Shown here in pieces: positions 52,339 through 60,954 of a stretch of DNA of 64,000 nucleotides. This stretch comes from HLUCCA09 sp965277275. Lineage in GTDB: Bacteria > Pseudomonadota > Alphaproteobacteria > Rhodobacterales > Rhodobacteraceae. The notes below the pieces were generated by a model that was given only the letters and a program-made list of their open reading frames with translations, searched no databases and was not told the origin of the DNA. Location: positions 2,046,001-2,110,000 of the forward strand of contig CBDICG010000002.1 of NCBI GenBank assembly GCA_965277275.1. Direction: 5' to 3'. Positions within the stretch are counted from its first letter, which is position 1. Every line of letters begins with the position of its first letter. The translations under genes and the position numbers were made by a program.

Positions 52339-53992
52339 CCAACGCGTCCTGTGCCCCGAGGATCGCGGCGATGCTGACAGGCTTGATCGGCACGCGAGGC
52401 GCGAAGAAGCTCAAATCGTCGATGGGCTGGCCCGTGGCCTCGGCCACCATCCGCATTGCCGCAGGCCCGCAATAGCGCCCCTGGCATCGCCCCATGCCCA
52501 CGCGCGTGGCTCGTTTCAGGGTGCCGACATGCCCGGGCGACGTGTCCAGCCCGTCGAGGATCTGCTCCAGCGTGATCTCTTCGCAGCGGCAGACGATCGT
52601 GTCCGGCAGGGTTGGGTCGAGCGTGCGAGGGGTGCTCACGTTCAGGCGCCACAGCCACTTCTGGAACCGGCGGTGACGCGAGAGCGCGCGGTGCTCGGCG
52701 AAGAGATCGTAGCCATCGCCGTAGCCCGCTTGCGCAGCGGCGGTCGCTCCGGCAATCCGCCCCTCGGCGCGGGCCGCTGGCGCGCCCCCGAGGCCAGCGC
52801 AATCGCCCACGGCAAAGAGACCCTTCACGCTGGTTTCACAGGTCTCGGACCGCTGGCAGCGCAGATGGCCGAAGGCTGGATCGTAGTCCATTCGTGCCGC
52901 GAGCAGGCGCAGGATCTCATTCTGCGGCTCGAACCCGTCATTCATAAGGATCGCGTCGACCTCGGCGTTCGTTTCCGTTCCGGCCGCGTTGGTGAAGGTT
53001 GCCATCAGGCCGGAATCGGTGCGGTCGATGCGGCTCAGGACTGTCCGGTTGCGGACCGGAACGTCATGCCGCGCAAGCCCGCGCAACATCGTCATGCCTT
53101 TGAGAGCAAGGCTGGGATCGGCGAGTATGAGGTTCAATCCGGCCCACGGATGCCAGAGCGGCGGGTCCGCCGCTTCAGCGACAAAGCGCACATCCGCGCC
53201 GCCCTCGGCCAGTTCGAGCGCCACCTGCATGTTGAGCGGACCGCTGCCGCAAAGGGCCACGCGGGGCCCGGGAAGGGTGCGGTAGCTTCGCCACAGGGTC
53301 TGAGCCGCGCCCGTTGTCATGACGCCCGGCAGCGTCCAGCCCGGCACCATGCGCGGGCGCTCGTAGGCGCCGGTCGCGACGATGGTGCGCCGTGGGCGGG
53401 CAACGAGCGCGGCGCCGTCATGCTCGGCAAGAAACAGGGGGCCATCGAACGCACCCCAGACCTCGACCCCACCAAGGATCTCGGCGCCGCTTTCCTGCGC
53501 GGCGCGCAGAAGGTCGGCGCCCTCCTGCTGTTGGGCATCGAGCGGAGCCGCCGCAGCGGCCTGCTTGTAGTACTGGCCGCCGGACACGGACCGCTCGTCG
53601 AGCAGCGTAACGCTGGCCCCCGCCCGCGCCGCAGCAGTAGCGGCCGACAGACCACCGGCCCCGCCACCGATAACCAGAACGTCAGGCTCGATCACCCGAG
53701 CGGCGCGCGTGGGCGGGGCCGCCCGCGCCGCTGCCAGATCGACGAAAGCCGCCTGGCGTTCCACCCGCAGCCCGTCCGCCGCCTTCGTCATGCAGGCGCG
53801 CAGGTTCGGCACGCCGTCGACCGCAACAAGGCAATCCTGGCAAATGCCCATACCGCAAAACACGCCTCGCGGATTTGCCTTTGCTGTATCGCGGAACCGG
53901 CGGTGGCCCGCGTGCGTCAGCGCAGCGGCAAGCGAGTCGCCTGTCCTGAACGGAACGGGCGCACCGTCGAACGTGAAGCTTTGGTCAGCCAT
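52325..53992 (-). CDS. 2Fe-2S/FAD/NAD-type dehydrogenase subunit (HcnA-HcnB fusion-like)
   Basis: This 555-aa protein has three parts. An N-terminal [2Fe-2S] domain (about 1-85) carries cysteines C46, C51, C54 and C67. Next comes a two-dinucleotide-fold flavoprotein (about 98-450) with LVIGGGAGGLSAA and VALCGSGPLNMQVAL. A C-terminal BFD-like [2Fe-2S] region (about 465-535) has VCRCEE and GRCQGRYCGP. In hydrogen cyanide synthase and opine or D-hydroxyproline dehydrogenases the first two parts are separate subunits; here they are fused. It should pass electrons from the DadA-like partner to the respiratory chain. The start ATG 53992 overlaps the upstream dehydrogenase stop by eight bases. Confidence 0.92.
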   Translation of the reverse strand: MADQSFTFDGAPVPFRTGDSLAAALTHAGHRRFRDTAKANPRGVFCGMGICQDCLVAVDGVPNLRACMTKAADGLRVERQAAFVDLAAARAAPPTRAARVIEPDVLVIGGGAGGLSAATAAARAGASVTLLDERSVSGGQYYKQAAAAAPLDAQQQEGADLLRAAQESGAEILGGVEVWGAFDGPLFLAEHDGAALVARPRRTIVATGAYERPRMVPGWTLPGVMTTGAAQTLWRSYRTLPGPRVALCGSGPLNMQVALELAEGGADVRFVAEAADPPLWHPWAGLNLILADPSLALKGMTMLRGLARHDVPVRNRTVLSRIDRTDSGLMATFTNAAGTETNAEVDAILMNDGFEPQNEILRLLAARMDYDPAFGHLRCQRSETCETSVKGLFAVGDCAGLGGAPAARAEGRIAGATAAAQAGYGDGYDLFAEHRALSRHRRFQKWLWRLNVSTPRTLDPTLPDTIVCRCEEITLEQILDGLDTSPGHVGTLKRATRVGMGRCQGRYCGPAAMRMVAEATGQPIDDLSFFAPRVPIKPVSIAAILGAQDALDAAE

Positions 53993-54932
53993 CAACGTCA
54001 TCCATCAGCTTGTCCCGGACCGCGATCAGGCGCGCGACGGCCTCCGCGCGCCACCGGGTGCGCGCGGGCAGTGCATCCGCGGGGCAGAGCGCACGCCGCT
54101 GTTCTTCCACGCGGGCGACGAGATCATCGCTCCAATCCACGGTCTCGCCTCGACCCTCGCCGATACGTTTGTAGGCGGGCCCCATGCGCGCGGCGTGGGC
54201 GCGGATGCCGCCTGGCGTGTTGAGTTCGGCGGTTTCAAACGGGCCCGAGAACGCCCAACGCGGCCCCAACGCCATGCGCATGATCGTATCGATTCCGTCG
54301 ACATCGGCGACGCCTTCGTCCACCAGTCGGTACGCCTCACGCAGCACCGCGCTTTGCAGCCGGTTCATGACGAACCCTTCCACCTCTCGCCCCAGGAGCA
54401 CGGGCGCGAAGCCTGCACCGGCGAAGAGATCGGCGGCGCGTTGGCAGGTCGCTGGCTCGGTGCCCGGCGCCGGTACGATCTCGATCACACGCAGCACAGC
54501 CGGCGGATTGACCGGGTGGGCGACAAGGCAGCGCGCCTGAGCCTCGGCATCCGGCACGATGCGCGACATTCCAATGGCGGAGGAGGTCGAAGCAAGCAGC
54601 GTCTTCCGGCCCGCGTTCTTCATGAGATCCGCAAAGATGGCCTGCTTGATCTCTAGGTTCTCGGGGCCGCATTCGAGCACGAGCGTAGCATCTGCCAGCG
54701 CTGCCGTGGCATCGGCAACGACGGTCACGGGGCCTTGGCCGCCCCGTGCGAGGCCAGCCGCGCGGATCGTCTCGGTGTTGGTGGCGATGGCGTCAGCCAC
54801 GAGGCTCCGGCGGTGCGCGTCGGTCTCTGCCAAGGTCACCAAAATGCCGGTATCGGAAAGGGCAGCGGCGAAGGACAGGCCGATCGCGCCGCCCCCGATG
54901 ATCACAACCTGCACGGGCGGGTCGTCGGGCAA
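53985..54932 (-). CDS. 3-hydroxyacyl-CoA dehydrogenase-family protein (lambda-crystallin/L-gulonate dehydrogenase-like)
   Basis: This protein is about 315 aa if TTG 54932 is used, which has GAAAGG at the right distance; a GTG a few codons later is also possible. The Rossmann domain begins VVIIGGGAIGLSFAAAL, with GPENLEIKQAIF and STSSAIGMSRIV. The catalytic histidine is in HPVNPP, and the C-terminal part (FVMNRLQSAVLREAYRL and LGPRWAFSGPFETAELN) matches the lambda-crystallin/L-gulonate 3-dehydrogenase and carnitine dehydrogenase subgroup. It oxidises a 3-hydroxy acid with NAD. It leads a three-gene operon with the 2Fe-2S/FAD and DadA-like genes, and a PcaR-type site lies just upstream. Confidence 0.9.
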   Translation of the reverse strand: MPDDPPVQVVIIGGGAIGLSFAAALSDTGILVTLAETDAHRRSLVADAIATNTETIRAAGLARGGQGPVTVVADATAALADATLVLECGPENLEIKQAIFADLMKNAGRKTLLASTSSAIGMSRIVPDAEAQARCLVAHPVNPPAVLRVIEIVPAPGTEPATCQRAADLFAGAGFAPVLLGREVEGFVMNRLQSAVLREAYRLVDEGVADVDGIDTIMRMALGPRWAFSGPFETAELNTPGGIRAHAARMGPAYKRIGEGRGETVDWSDDLVARVEEQRRALCPADALPARTRWRAEAVARLIAVRDKLMDDVDG

Positions 54933-54955
54933 GATGGCACCTTTCGCTTGCTTTC

Positions 54956-54970
54956 GTTCACATGGCGCAC
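54956..54970 (+). promoter_or_regulatory. Putative IclR/PcaR-type operator (site C)
   Basis: GTTCACATGGCGCAC, followed by AAAAG, lies in the 90-bp gap between the divergent dehydrogenase (start 54932) and SDR (start 55023) genes, so it can serve both. Confidence 0.72.
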
Positions 54971-55022
54971 AAAAGTACGTGCACGCTACGATGGTGTATC
55001 CGCACGACAGGACGCAAGCAAT

Positions 55023-55805
55023 ATGATCGTTGCATCGGACCACGCGGAGGACGCGGCACAGGACTTGTCCGGTCGGCACGCCGTGGTCACCGGAGGGGCC
55101 AATGGCCTCGGGCGGGCGATTGCGACACGTCTCTCACGCTCGGGTGCACGCGTGACCATCGTCGATCTCGAGGAAGCGCTTGTCGAGCTCCCGAGCGCGT
55201 GGTCGACCCTGCCGTGCGACCTCGGCTTGCCTGACGCAAAGGACGTTCTGAGCGCATTCGCGGCGCAGCAGGAGCGGGTCGATATCGTCGTTGCCAATGC
55301 GGGGCTTGTCCCGCCGTGGCGCGGTGTGGCCGATCTCGATGCGCAGGAATGGGCCCGTGTGATGGCGGTCAACACGTGGGGCGTTGCCGCGACCCTCGGA
55401 GCCTTCGCCGAGAGCCTTGCCCGCGCGCCCCATGGCGCGGCTGTGGTCATGGCCTCGATCAATGGATACCGGGCGCACGGACAACAGGTGCTGTACACCG
55501 CATCGAAACATGCCGTGATCGGGATCGCGCGCGCCGCCGCGCTTGATCTCGGTCCGCGCGGGGTGCGCGTCAACGCGCTTGCGCCAGGAACAATCGCGAC
55601 AGAGGCCCTGCTTGGGAGAATGAAGACCCGGCATGCCCAGGGCGGGCCCTCGCCGGAGGCCGCCCTCGCCGAAACGGCCCAGATGGCGGCGCTGCAACGG
55701 ATGGTCACCGCGGACGAGGTCGCCAACGCGGCGCACTACCTTGTGTCGGACGCATCCGCCGGGCTGACGGGGGTGGTGTTGCCTGTCGAGGCCGGCCTGA
55801 GCTGA
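55023..55805 (+). CDS. SDR-family oxidoreductase
   Basis: This 260-aa classical SDR has GGANGLGRAIA for the cofactor, VANAG, and catalytic YTASK with a serine upstream (VMASINGY). Start ATG 55023 is 90 bases from the divergent dehydrogenase start; the frame extends upstream into antisense sequence and was cut accordingly. It is a single gene followed by a small tandem repeat. It is probably a pathway dehydrogenase under IclR control. Confidence 0.9.
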   Translation: MIVASDHAEDAAQDLSGRHAVVTGGANGLGRAIATRLSRSGARVTIVDLEEALVELPSAWSTLPCDLGLPDAKDVLSAFAAQQERVDIVVANAGLVPPWRGVADLDAQEWARVMAVNTWGVAATLGAFAESLARAPHGAAVVMASINGYRAHGQQVLYTASKHAVIGIARAAALDLGPRGVRVNALAPGTIATEALLGRMKTRHAQGGPSPEAALAETAQMAALQRMVTADEVANAAHYLVSDASAGLTGVVLPVEAGLS

Positions 55806-55828
55806 GAGGCCGACGCGGGATCACCCGC

Positions 55829-55870
55829 GACGGCCCGTCCCTGGTGCACGACGGCCCGTCCGCGGTGCAC
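55829..55870. repeat. 21-bp tandem duplication between convergent genes
   Basis: GACGGCCCGTCCCTGGTGCAC is followed directly by GACGGCCCGTCCGCGGTGCAC (19 of 21 bases identical). It lies in the 72-bp gap between the SDR and the TIM-barrel genes. Confidence 0.8.
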
Positions 55871-55877
55871 GACGCGC

Positions 55878-56720
55878 TTACCCTTTGAGAGGCTCCCAGC
55901 CCGCGTCCGCGAGGATGGCGTGGCTGGCCTGGATGTCGCCGTCCGGATCGGCCCCAGGTTGCAGGGCGTCTGTGATGATCTCCAGCACTGTCGCCCCTTC
56001 GTAACCGACTTCCTGCAACGCCGCCGCGACGGGTGCGGGATCGACAATGCCGGTTCCGAGGCGCTCGTGTTTGAAGTCGTCGTAGCCGGTGTCGGAAATA
56101 TGGACGTTCTTCAGAAGCGGACCAAGGCTGTGGATCGCGGCAACGGGGTCTTCCTTGATGAACGCACTGTTGCAGATGTCGAAGTTGATGCCGACCTCCG
56201 GGCCAATCAGTGCAGCCGTCTCGACCATGTCCTTGGCGGTGGGCAGATACGTGAAGGGGACGTTCTCAAGCAGGAGCTCGACACCGGTGCCCTTGGAATG
56301 CGCGACCAAGGCCTTCATCCCCTCTACGAACCAGTTCAACATCCACTCATGCGGTGGGTTGATCAGGCTGTTGACCGGGCCGGGGATCGCAACGACATAG
56401 GGGCAATTCCACTCCGCCGCGAGGTCGATCGCCTCACGATACCTGTCGAGCGTGTACTCGCGCATCAGCTTGTCGACACCGTTGGGATTGTTGTCGAGAA
56501 GCGGATAGCAGAACGAGGAAAACGTGAGCCCCTCGCCGTCCATGAAGGCCTTGATCTCGTTACGCTGGTCCGCGCTCATCTCGCGCGGCCAGCAATGCGG
56601 CGGAAAGATCATCATCTCGAACTTGTCGTAGCCCATCGCGTGCAAGTGCTTCAGCGCGCCCAGACCGTCGTGGGAATAAAGAAACGGGAATGTGCTTGCA
56701 GCAACGTCGAGCTTGGCCAT
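55878..56720 (-). CDS. Xylose isomerase-like TIM-barrel protein (sugar phosphate isomerase/epimerase family)
   Basis: This 280-aa protein starts at ATG 56720 with AAGGA upstream. The AP-endonuclease-2 type barrel shows metal-site residues at the usual places: ELLLENVPF (Glu), NFDICNS (Asp), NVHISDTG (His/Asp) and a late VLEIITD (Glu). Members isomerise or epimerise sugars and keto acids, or act as hydroxypyruvate isomerase or 2-keto-inositol dehydratase. It is divergent from the old-yellow-enzyme gene, with a PcaR-type site between them. Confidence 0.88.
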   Translation of the reverse strand: MAKLDVAASTFPFLYSHDGLGALKHLHAMGYDKFEMMIFPPHCWPREMSADQRNEIKAFMDGEGLTFSSFCYPLLDNNPNGVDKLMREYTLDRYREAIDLAAEWNCPYVVAIPGPVNSLINPPHEWMLNWFVEGMKALVAHSKGTGVELLLENVPFTYLPTAKDMVETAALIGPEVGINFDICNSAFIKEDPVAAIHSLGPLLKNVHISDTGYDDFKHERLGTGIVDPAPVAAALQEVGYEGATVLEIITDALQPGADPDGDIQASHAILADAGWEPLKG

Positions 56721-56777
56721 TCTGGGGTCCTTTCCGCTTGTCAGCCACAGGCTGGCATGTTCAAATTTCGTACAAAA

Positions 56778-56792
56778 GTTAGCATACCGCAC
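56778..56792 (+). promoter_or_regulatory. Putative IclR/PcaR-type operator (site B)
   Basis: GTTAGCATACCGCAC lies between the divergent barrel (start 56720) and flavin reductase (start 56830) genes. Like site A it is preceded by an ACAAAA block (TACAAAA), giving an extended shared motif. Confidence 0.75.
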
Positions 56793-56829
56793 GAATGAGG
56801 CGGTTCAATTGGAATATGAGGGATGCCGA

Positions 56830-57936
56830 ATGGCCAGCACGCTTTTTTCACCGATCCAGCTGCGCGGCCTGACGATCCCCAACCGCGTCACGGTGGCCCC
56901 GATGTGTCAGTATTCGGCGGTGAATGGCGTGCCGCAAGACTGGCATCTCGCGCACCTAGGACAGTTTGCGCAATCCGGCCCCGGCCTGATCATCACCGAG
57001 GCCACAGGAGTGGAGCCGGAGGGGCGCATCACGCCGAAATGCACCGGCCTCTACGACGACGAAACCGAGGCGGCCTGGGCGCGCATCGTGTCCTTCATGA
57101 AGTCCGTCGGTGAGGGGCGCGTCGGCATTCAGCTCGCACATGCCGGACGCAAGGGCAGCACGGTCGAGCCGTGGAACGGGGGCGGGCTCGTGGAGGGGCC
57201 CGAGGCATGGGAGCCGGAAGCGCCATCTGCCGTGCCGTATCTCGAGGGATGGCCCGCGCCCATCGCCATGGACGAAGCGGCGATGGGCCGGGTCAAGGCG
57301 GCTTTCGTGCAGGCCACGGAGCGTGCGGATCGCATCGGGTTCGACCTGATCGAGCTTCATGCCGCGCACGGCTACCTGATGCACCAGTTCCTGTCGCCCA
57401 TCACCAACGTCCGGACCGATAGCTATGGGGGCAGCCTGGAGAACCGGATGCGATTCCCGCTCGAAGTGTTCGAGGCGGTCCGCGCAACGTTTCCAGACAA
57501 CAAGCCCGTGATCGTTCGCCTGTCGGCGACGGATTGGATCGACGGCGCCTGGGATGTGAACGACGCAGTCGTCTTGTCCGAGCGGCTCAAATCGATTGGG
57601 TGCGACATGATCCACGTCACGAGCGGCGGTCTCGACCAGCGCCAGAAGATCACGACCGGCCCGGGGTATCAGGTTGAGATGGGCGCACGGATCCGCCACG
57701 ACGCGCAGATTCAGACGATGGCCGTGGGCATGATCACCGATCCGCTTCAGGCCGAAACGATCCTCGCCACCGGACAGGCCGATATGGTGGCGCTGGCCCG
57801 TGGCATGCTGTGGGATCCGCGCTGGACATGGCGGGCCGCTGTCGCCCTCGGCGAAGAGATTGCCCTTCCCGCACCCTACGCCCGCTGCAACCCGGCGCTT
57901 CGGGCCAAGCCCTTTGTGACGCGGGAGGCGAAATGA
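56830..57936 (+). CDS. Old yellow enzyme-family NADH:flavin oxidoreductase (YqjM-like)
   Basis: This 368-aa FMN barrel has PMCQYSAVNG with the cysteine typical of the YqjM class, IQLAHAGRKGS, the active-site pair in ELHAAHGYLMHQFLSP, and NVRTDSYGGSLENRMRF. It reduces activated C=C bonds, or in related enzymes demethylates or oxidises small substrates. ATG 56830 is chosen because GAGGGA lies upstream and it gives the usual opening. It overlaps the following SDR by four bases, so the two act together, perhaps on an unsaturated keto compound. Confidence 0.93.
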   Translation: MASTLFSPIQLRGLTIPNRVTVAPMCQYSAVNGVPQDWHLAHLGQFAQSGPGLIITEATGVEPEGRITPKCTGLYDDETEAAWARIVSFMKSVGEGRVGIQLAHAGRKGSTVEPWNGGGLVEGPEAWEPEAPSAVPYLEGWPAPIAMDEAAMGRVKAAFVQATERADRIGFDLIELHAAHGYLMHQFLSPITNVRTDSYGGSLENRMRFPLEVFEAVRATFPDNKPVIVRLSATDWIDGAWDVNDAVVLSERLKSIGCDMIHVTSGGLDQRQKITTGPGYQVEMGARIRHDAQIQTMAVGMITDPLQAETILATGQADMVALARGMLWDPRWTWRAAVALGEEIALPAPYARCNPALRAKPFVTREAK

Positions 57937-58706
57937 CGGCTCTCGGCGGCAAGACCATCATCGTGACCGGTGCCTCTAAGGGCATCGGGGCCGCTATCGC
58001 ATCCTCCATGGTGGCTGGCGGCGCCACCGTGATCGCGCATTACGGGCGGGACAGGGACGGGGCAGAGGAGGCCATACGCGGAGCCGCACCCGGAAAGGCG
58101 CATCTGCTCGCGGCGGATTTCTCCGACACGGCGGCGGTGGATCGCTTCTGGGACGCGGCGGTGGAGCTTGCGGGGGGGCAGATCGACGTTCTGGTGAACA
58201 ACGCGGGCATCATGCGCCATGCGGGCGGCATCGAGGACCCGATTGCCGATTGGGAGGCCGACTGGGCCGAAGCCATCGCGGTGAACGTCCACGCACCGGC
58301 CCGTCTCATGCGCCATGCGGTCCGCGCGTGGCTGGAGGGCGAACGCGCGGGTGCGATCATCGCCATCGGCAGCTGGGTGACGACGCGGGGCACGTCAAAT
58401 CCGGGCGCGATCTCTTATTCCGCGTCCAAGGCCGCTATTGCGGCGGCCACCAAGACAGTTGCACGGAACTACGCCCACAAGGGCATCCTCGCCTATGTCA
58501 TTGCGCCGGGCGTGGTGCGCACGCAGATGTCCGTCGATACGGCGGCAACGCTCGGGGGAGAAGACAAGGTGACCGCTGGCCTGCCGATGGGCGAGTGGAT
58601 CCCGCCGCAGGACATCGCCGAGGTTGCGGCCTTTCTCGCCGAGGGCCGCGCCCGCCACCTGACGGGCGCCACCATCGACGTGAACGGCGCGGCCTACATG
58701 CGATGA
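57933..58706 (+). CDS. SDR-family oxidoreductase (FabG-like)
   Basis: This 257-aa classical SDR has VTGASKGIGAAIA, VNNAGIM and catalytic YSASKAA, with the serine in IGSWVTTRG. It is translationally coupled to the flavin reductase and ends two bases before the convergent DapA-family gene stop, so there is almost no intergenic space. It probably interconverts a hydroxyl and a ketone of the same intermediate that the flavin enzyme handles. Confidence 0.9.
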   Translation: MTALGGKTIIVTGASKGIGAAIASSMVAGGATVIAHYGRDRDGAEEAIRGAAPGKAHLLAADFSDTAAVDRFWDAAVELAGGQIDVLVNNAGIMRHAGGIEDPIADWEADWAEAIAVNVHAPARLMRHAVRAWLEGERAGAIIAIGSWVTTRGTSNPGAISYSASKAAIAAATKTVARNYAHKGILAYVIAPGVVRTQMSVDTAATLGGEDKVTAGLPMGEWIPPQDIAEVAAFLAEGRARHLTGATIDVNGAAYMR

Positions 58707-58708
58707 GG

Positions 58709-59659
58709 TTATTCGGCGGCGGCCTTTCGGCCTTCGATCGCATCGACCACGCGCTCCAGCTCCTCCATCAACGGCACCATTCGGGCAACCCGGTCGCGCC
58801 CTTCCTGTCCGAGGCTCTCAAAGGTGGTGATCGGTGCGCGGACGTCTCCGACAGGATGCCCCGCCGCAGCTGCCAGCGCCTTGGAATAGCATTGGTGACC
58901 GTAGAGCGGGTGACCCTCGGTGATGATCGCATCGAATTTCTGAATGATGCTCTGCACGGCCCAGACATCATCCCACCGGCCCTGCTCCGCCCATTCGACG
59001 AACTTCACCGAGGCGCGGGGAATGTAGTTGCCATAGGGGTTTACGTAGCCTTTGGCGCCCATCTTGTAGCTCTCGAGCACCTGCTGGCCAGCCCAGACAT
59101 TCATCAGCCCGTCGCTTTCGACGATGATCGCTTGGATGCGTTCGATGCGCTGCGAGGCTTCCTTGATGTAGCGGATTTGTTCGAAGCTCTTGGTCAGGCG
59201 GCCCACCAGCTTGGCCGACATGTCGACGTTCGAGGTGAAGGGGTTGTTGTAGAGCATGATGGGAAGATCACAGCCCTCGCAGATGGCCCGGTAGTAGTTG
59301 AAGATCTCATCATCCGTCGGCGTGTAGTAGTAGGGTGGAATGATCATCAGCCCGTCCGCGCCCAGATCCTGCGCCTCCTTCGAATAGCGTACGGCATTGG
59401 GGGTATAGGCGTTCATCGTGCCGACCATCACGACCATGCGCCCGTTCACGTATTTCACCGTCGCGTCGACGAACGCGGTGCGCTCGGCGTCCGTCATGGT
59501 GAGGAACTCGCCCGTGGTGCCGAGGATGATGATGCCGGGCACGCCGCACTCCAGCTGCCAGTCGAGGAAGCCCTGCCAGGCCTCGTAGTCGATCTCTGCG
59601 CCGCCCGGCGTAAACGGCGTGACGGTAACGGTGTAGCTGCCGGAGAATGGAGTGCTCAT
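58709..59659 (-). CDS. DapA-family aldolase/lyase, second copy
   Basis: This 316-aa TIM barrel has ILGTTGEFLTM, the catalytic tyrosine in IMLYNNPFTSN and the Schiff-base lysine in YIKEASQRIE. It is only distantly similar to the copy at 44880, so the two probably act on different intermediates. Start ATG 59659 is 38 bases from the divergent DadA-like gene. No obvious regulatory site fits in that gap. Confidence 0.9.
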   Translation of the reverse strand: MSTPFSGSYTVTVTPFTPGGAEIDYEAWQGFLDWQLECGVPGIIILGTTGEFLTMTDAERTAFVDATVKYVNGRMVVMVGTMNAYTPNAVRYSKEAQDLGADGLMIIPPYYYTPTDDEIFNYYRAICEGCDLPIMLYNNPFTSNVDMSAKLVGRLTKSFEQIRYIKEASQRIERIQAIIVESDGLMNVWAGQQVLESYKMGAKGYVNPYGNYIPRASVKFVEWAEQGRWDDVWAVQSIIQKFDAIITEGHPLYGHQCYSKALAAAAGHPVGDVRAPITTFESLGQEGRDRVARMVPLMEELERVVDAIEGRKAAAE

Positions 59660-59697
59660 GGGGTAGTCCCTTGTCTGCAAGAGGAGTGGCGCGCCGC

Positions 59698-60837
59698 ATG
59701 ATCCGCGAGATCGATACCCTGATCGTCGGCGGCGGCATCGCCGGATTGATGACGGCTTGGTTTCTGGCACGAGAGGGTGTGCCGGTTGCGCTCGTCGAAG
59801 CGCGGGATTTCGGCACCCAGGCCTCGGGGGCAAATGCGGGCTCTCTGCATCTTCAGATCCAGTACCCGGAATTCGCGAGCTACGGCGAAGACTGGGCGCG
59901 GCTCTACGCGCCGTCCCTGCGCTTGCTCAAGGGATCCATCGCAATGTGGCAGACCTTGTCGGACGAGGTGGGGGAGAACCTCGATGTCACATTGAAGGGC
60001 GGGCTCGTCGTGGCCCGCACCGCCGAACAGATGCGCATGATCGAAGCGAAAGCCCGGATCGAGGCCTCGGTCGGCGTAGAGACACAGATCCTCGACAAGG
60101 TCGCCCTGAGCAACGTCGCACCCTACCTCGCCGACGACGCCATAGGGGCCGGGTTCTGCGCTCATGAGGGCAAGGCCAACCCCTTGCGCACTGTCCCTGC
60201 CATTGCAGCGGCAGCCGAGCGCGCCGGTGCAATCCTGATCCGGGAGACGCCGGTTACGGCGATCGACGTGCTTGCTGGGGGCTTCGACGTCCAGACCCCG
60301 CTCGGCCCGATCAGAGCGGGCCGCATCGTGAATTGCGCGGGTGCGGAGGCCGCCAGTGTTGCGGCGAAGGTCGGTGTCGACGTGGCGCTGGACGGGTTTC
60401 CGCTGCAGGTCACCGTGACGGAGCCGGTCGCGCCGCTGATCCCGCACCTGATCTATTCTGCGGCGGGCAAGCTCTCGCTCAAGCAAGCGGCGTCCGGGGG
60501 CTGCATCATCGGGGGCGGCTGGGCTGCGCGTATCAGGCCCGCCGGTGATCTCGCCATAGAACCCGGCAACTTCGCGGGAAACATGGGAATGGCCGCCGGG
60601 GTCGTGCCGGCCATCGGTGCGGCCCGCGCGGTGCGCAGCTGGACGGCGTGGGTGAACGGCACCGCTGATTGGCGGCCCATCATCGGCGAGGCGCCAGGCG
60701 TTCCGGGCTTCTTCCTCGCGCTCTTTCCATGGGTGGGGTTCAGCGCCGGGCCGATGATCGCGCATGTCATCGCAGACCTCGTCATGGGCCGGGAGCCCGC
60801 CATCCCGCTTCAGGGTATCTCTGCGCTCTACGACTAG
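59698..60837 (+). CDS. DadA-family FAD-dependent oxidoreductase, second copy
   Basis: This 379-aa protein has DTLIVGGGIAGLMTAW at the N-terminus, ASGANAGSLHLQIQ and a C-terminal FFLALFPWVGFSAGPMIA. It is a paralogue of 51205-52338 and should oxidise an amine or amino acid. ATG 59698 has AAGAGGAG upstream at good spacing. It stands alone, without a 2Fe-2S partner; it may share the one encoded at 52325 or be a true oxidase. Confidence 0.92.
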   Translation: MIREIDTLIVGGGIAGLMTAWFLAREGVPVALVEARDFGTQASGANAGSLHLQIQYPEFASYGEDWARLYAPSLRLLKGSIAMWQTLSDEVGENLDVTLKGGLVVARTAEQMRMIEAKARIEASVGVETQILDKVALSNVAPYLADDAIGAGFCAHEGKANPLRTVPAIAAAAERAGAILIRETPVTAIDVLAGGFDVQTPLGPIRAGRIVNCAGAEAASVAAKVGVDVALDGFPLQVTVTEPVAPLIPHLIYSAAGKLSLKQAASGGCIIGGGWAARIRPAGDLAIEPGNFAGNMGMAAGVVPAIGAARAVRSWTAWVNGTADWRPIIGEAPGVPGFFLALFPWVGFSAGPMIAHVIADLVMGREPAIPLQGISALYD

Positions 60838-60879
60838 GCGCGGCGCAGCAGGGTCGTCCGCAGCCGCCCACTGATCTGC

Positions 60880-60907
60880 GGCGCAGGCGCACCCTGTCGC
60901 CTGCGCC
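60880..60907. terminator. Hairpin between convergent genes
   Basis: Arms GGCGCAGGCG and CGCCTGCGCC (10 bp, 8-base loop) lie between the DadA-like stop (60837) and the GcvPB-like stop (60955). It could serve both strands; there is no T-run. Confidence 0.5.
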
Positions 60908-60954
60908 GGGGTATCGGAACGGCAGGGCCGCCGCAGGTCAGGTGCGGTCACCGC

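Noticed and set aside
51205..54932. Classical hydroxyproline catabolic operon
   Set aside because: DadA-like, 2Fe-2S flavoprotein and DapA-like genes fit in part, but no hydroxyproline epimerase or ketoglutarate semialdehyde dehydrogenase is in the window, and many other genes do not fit.
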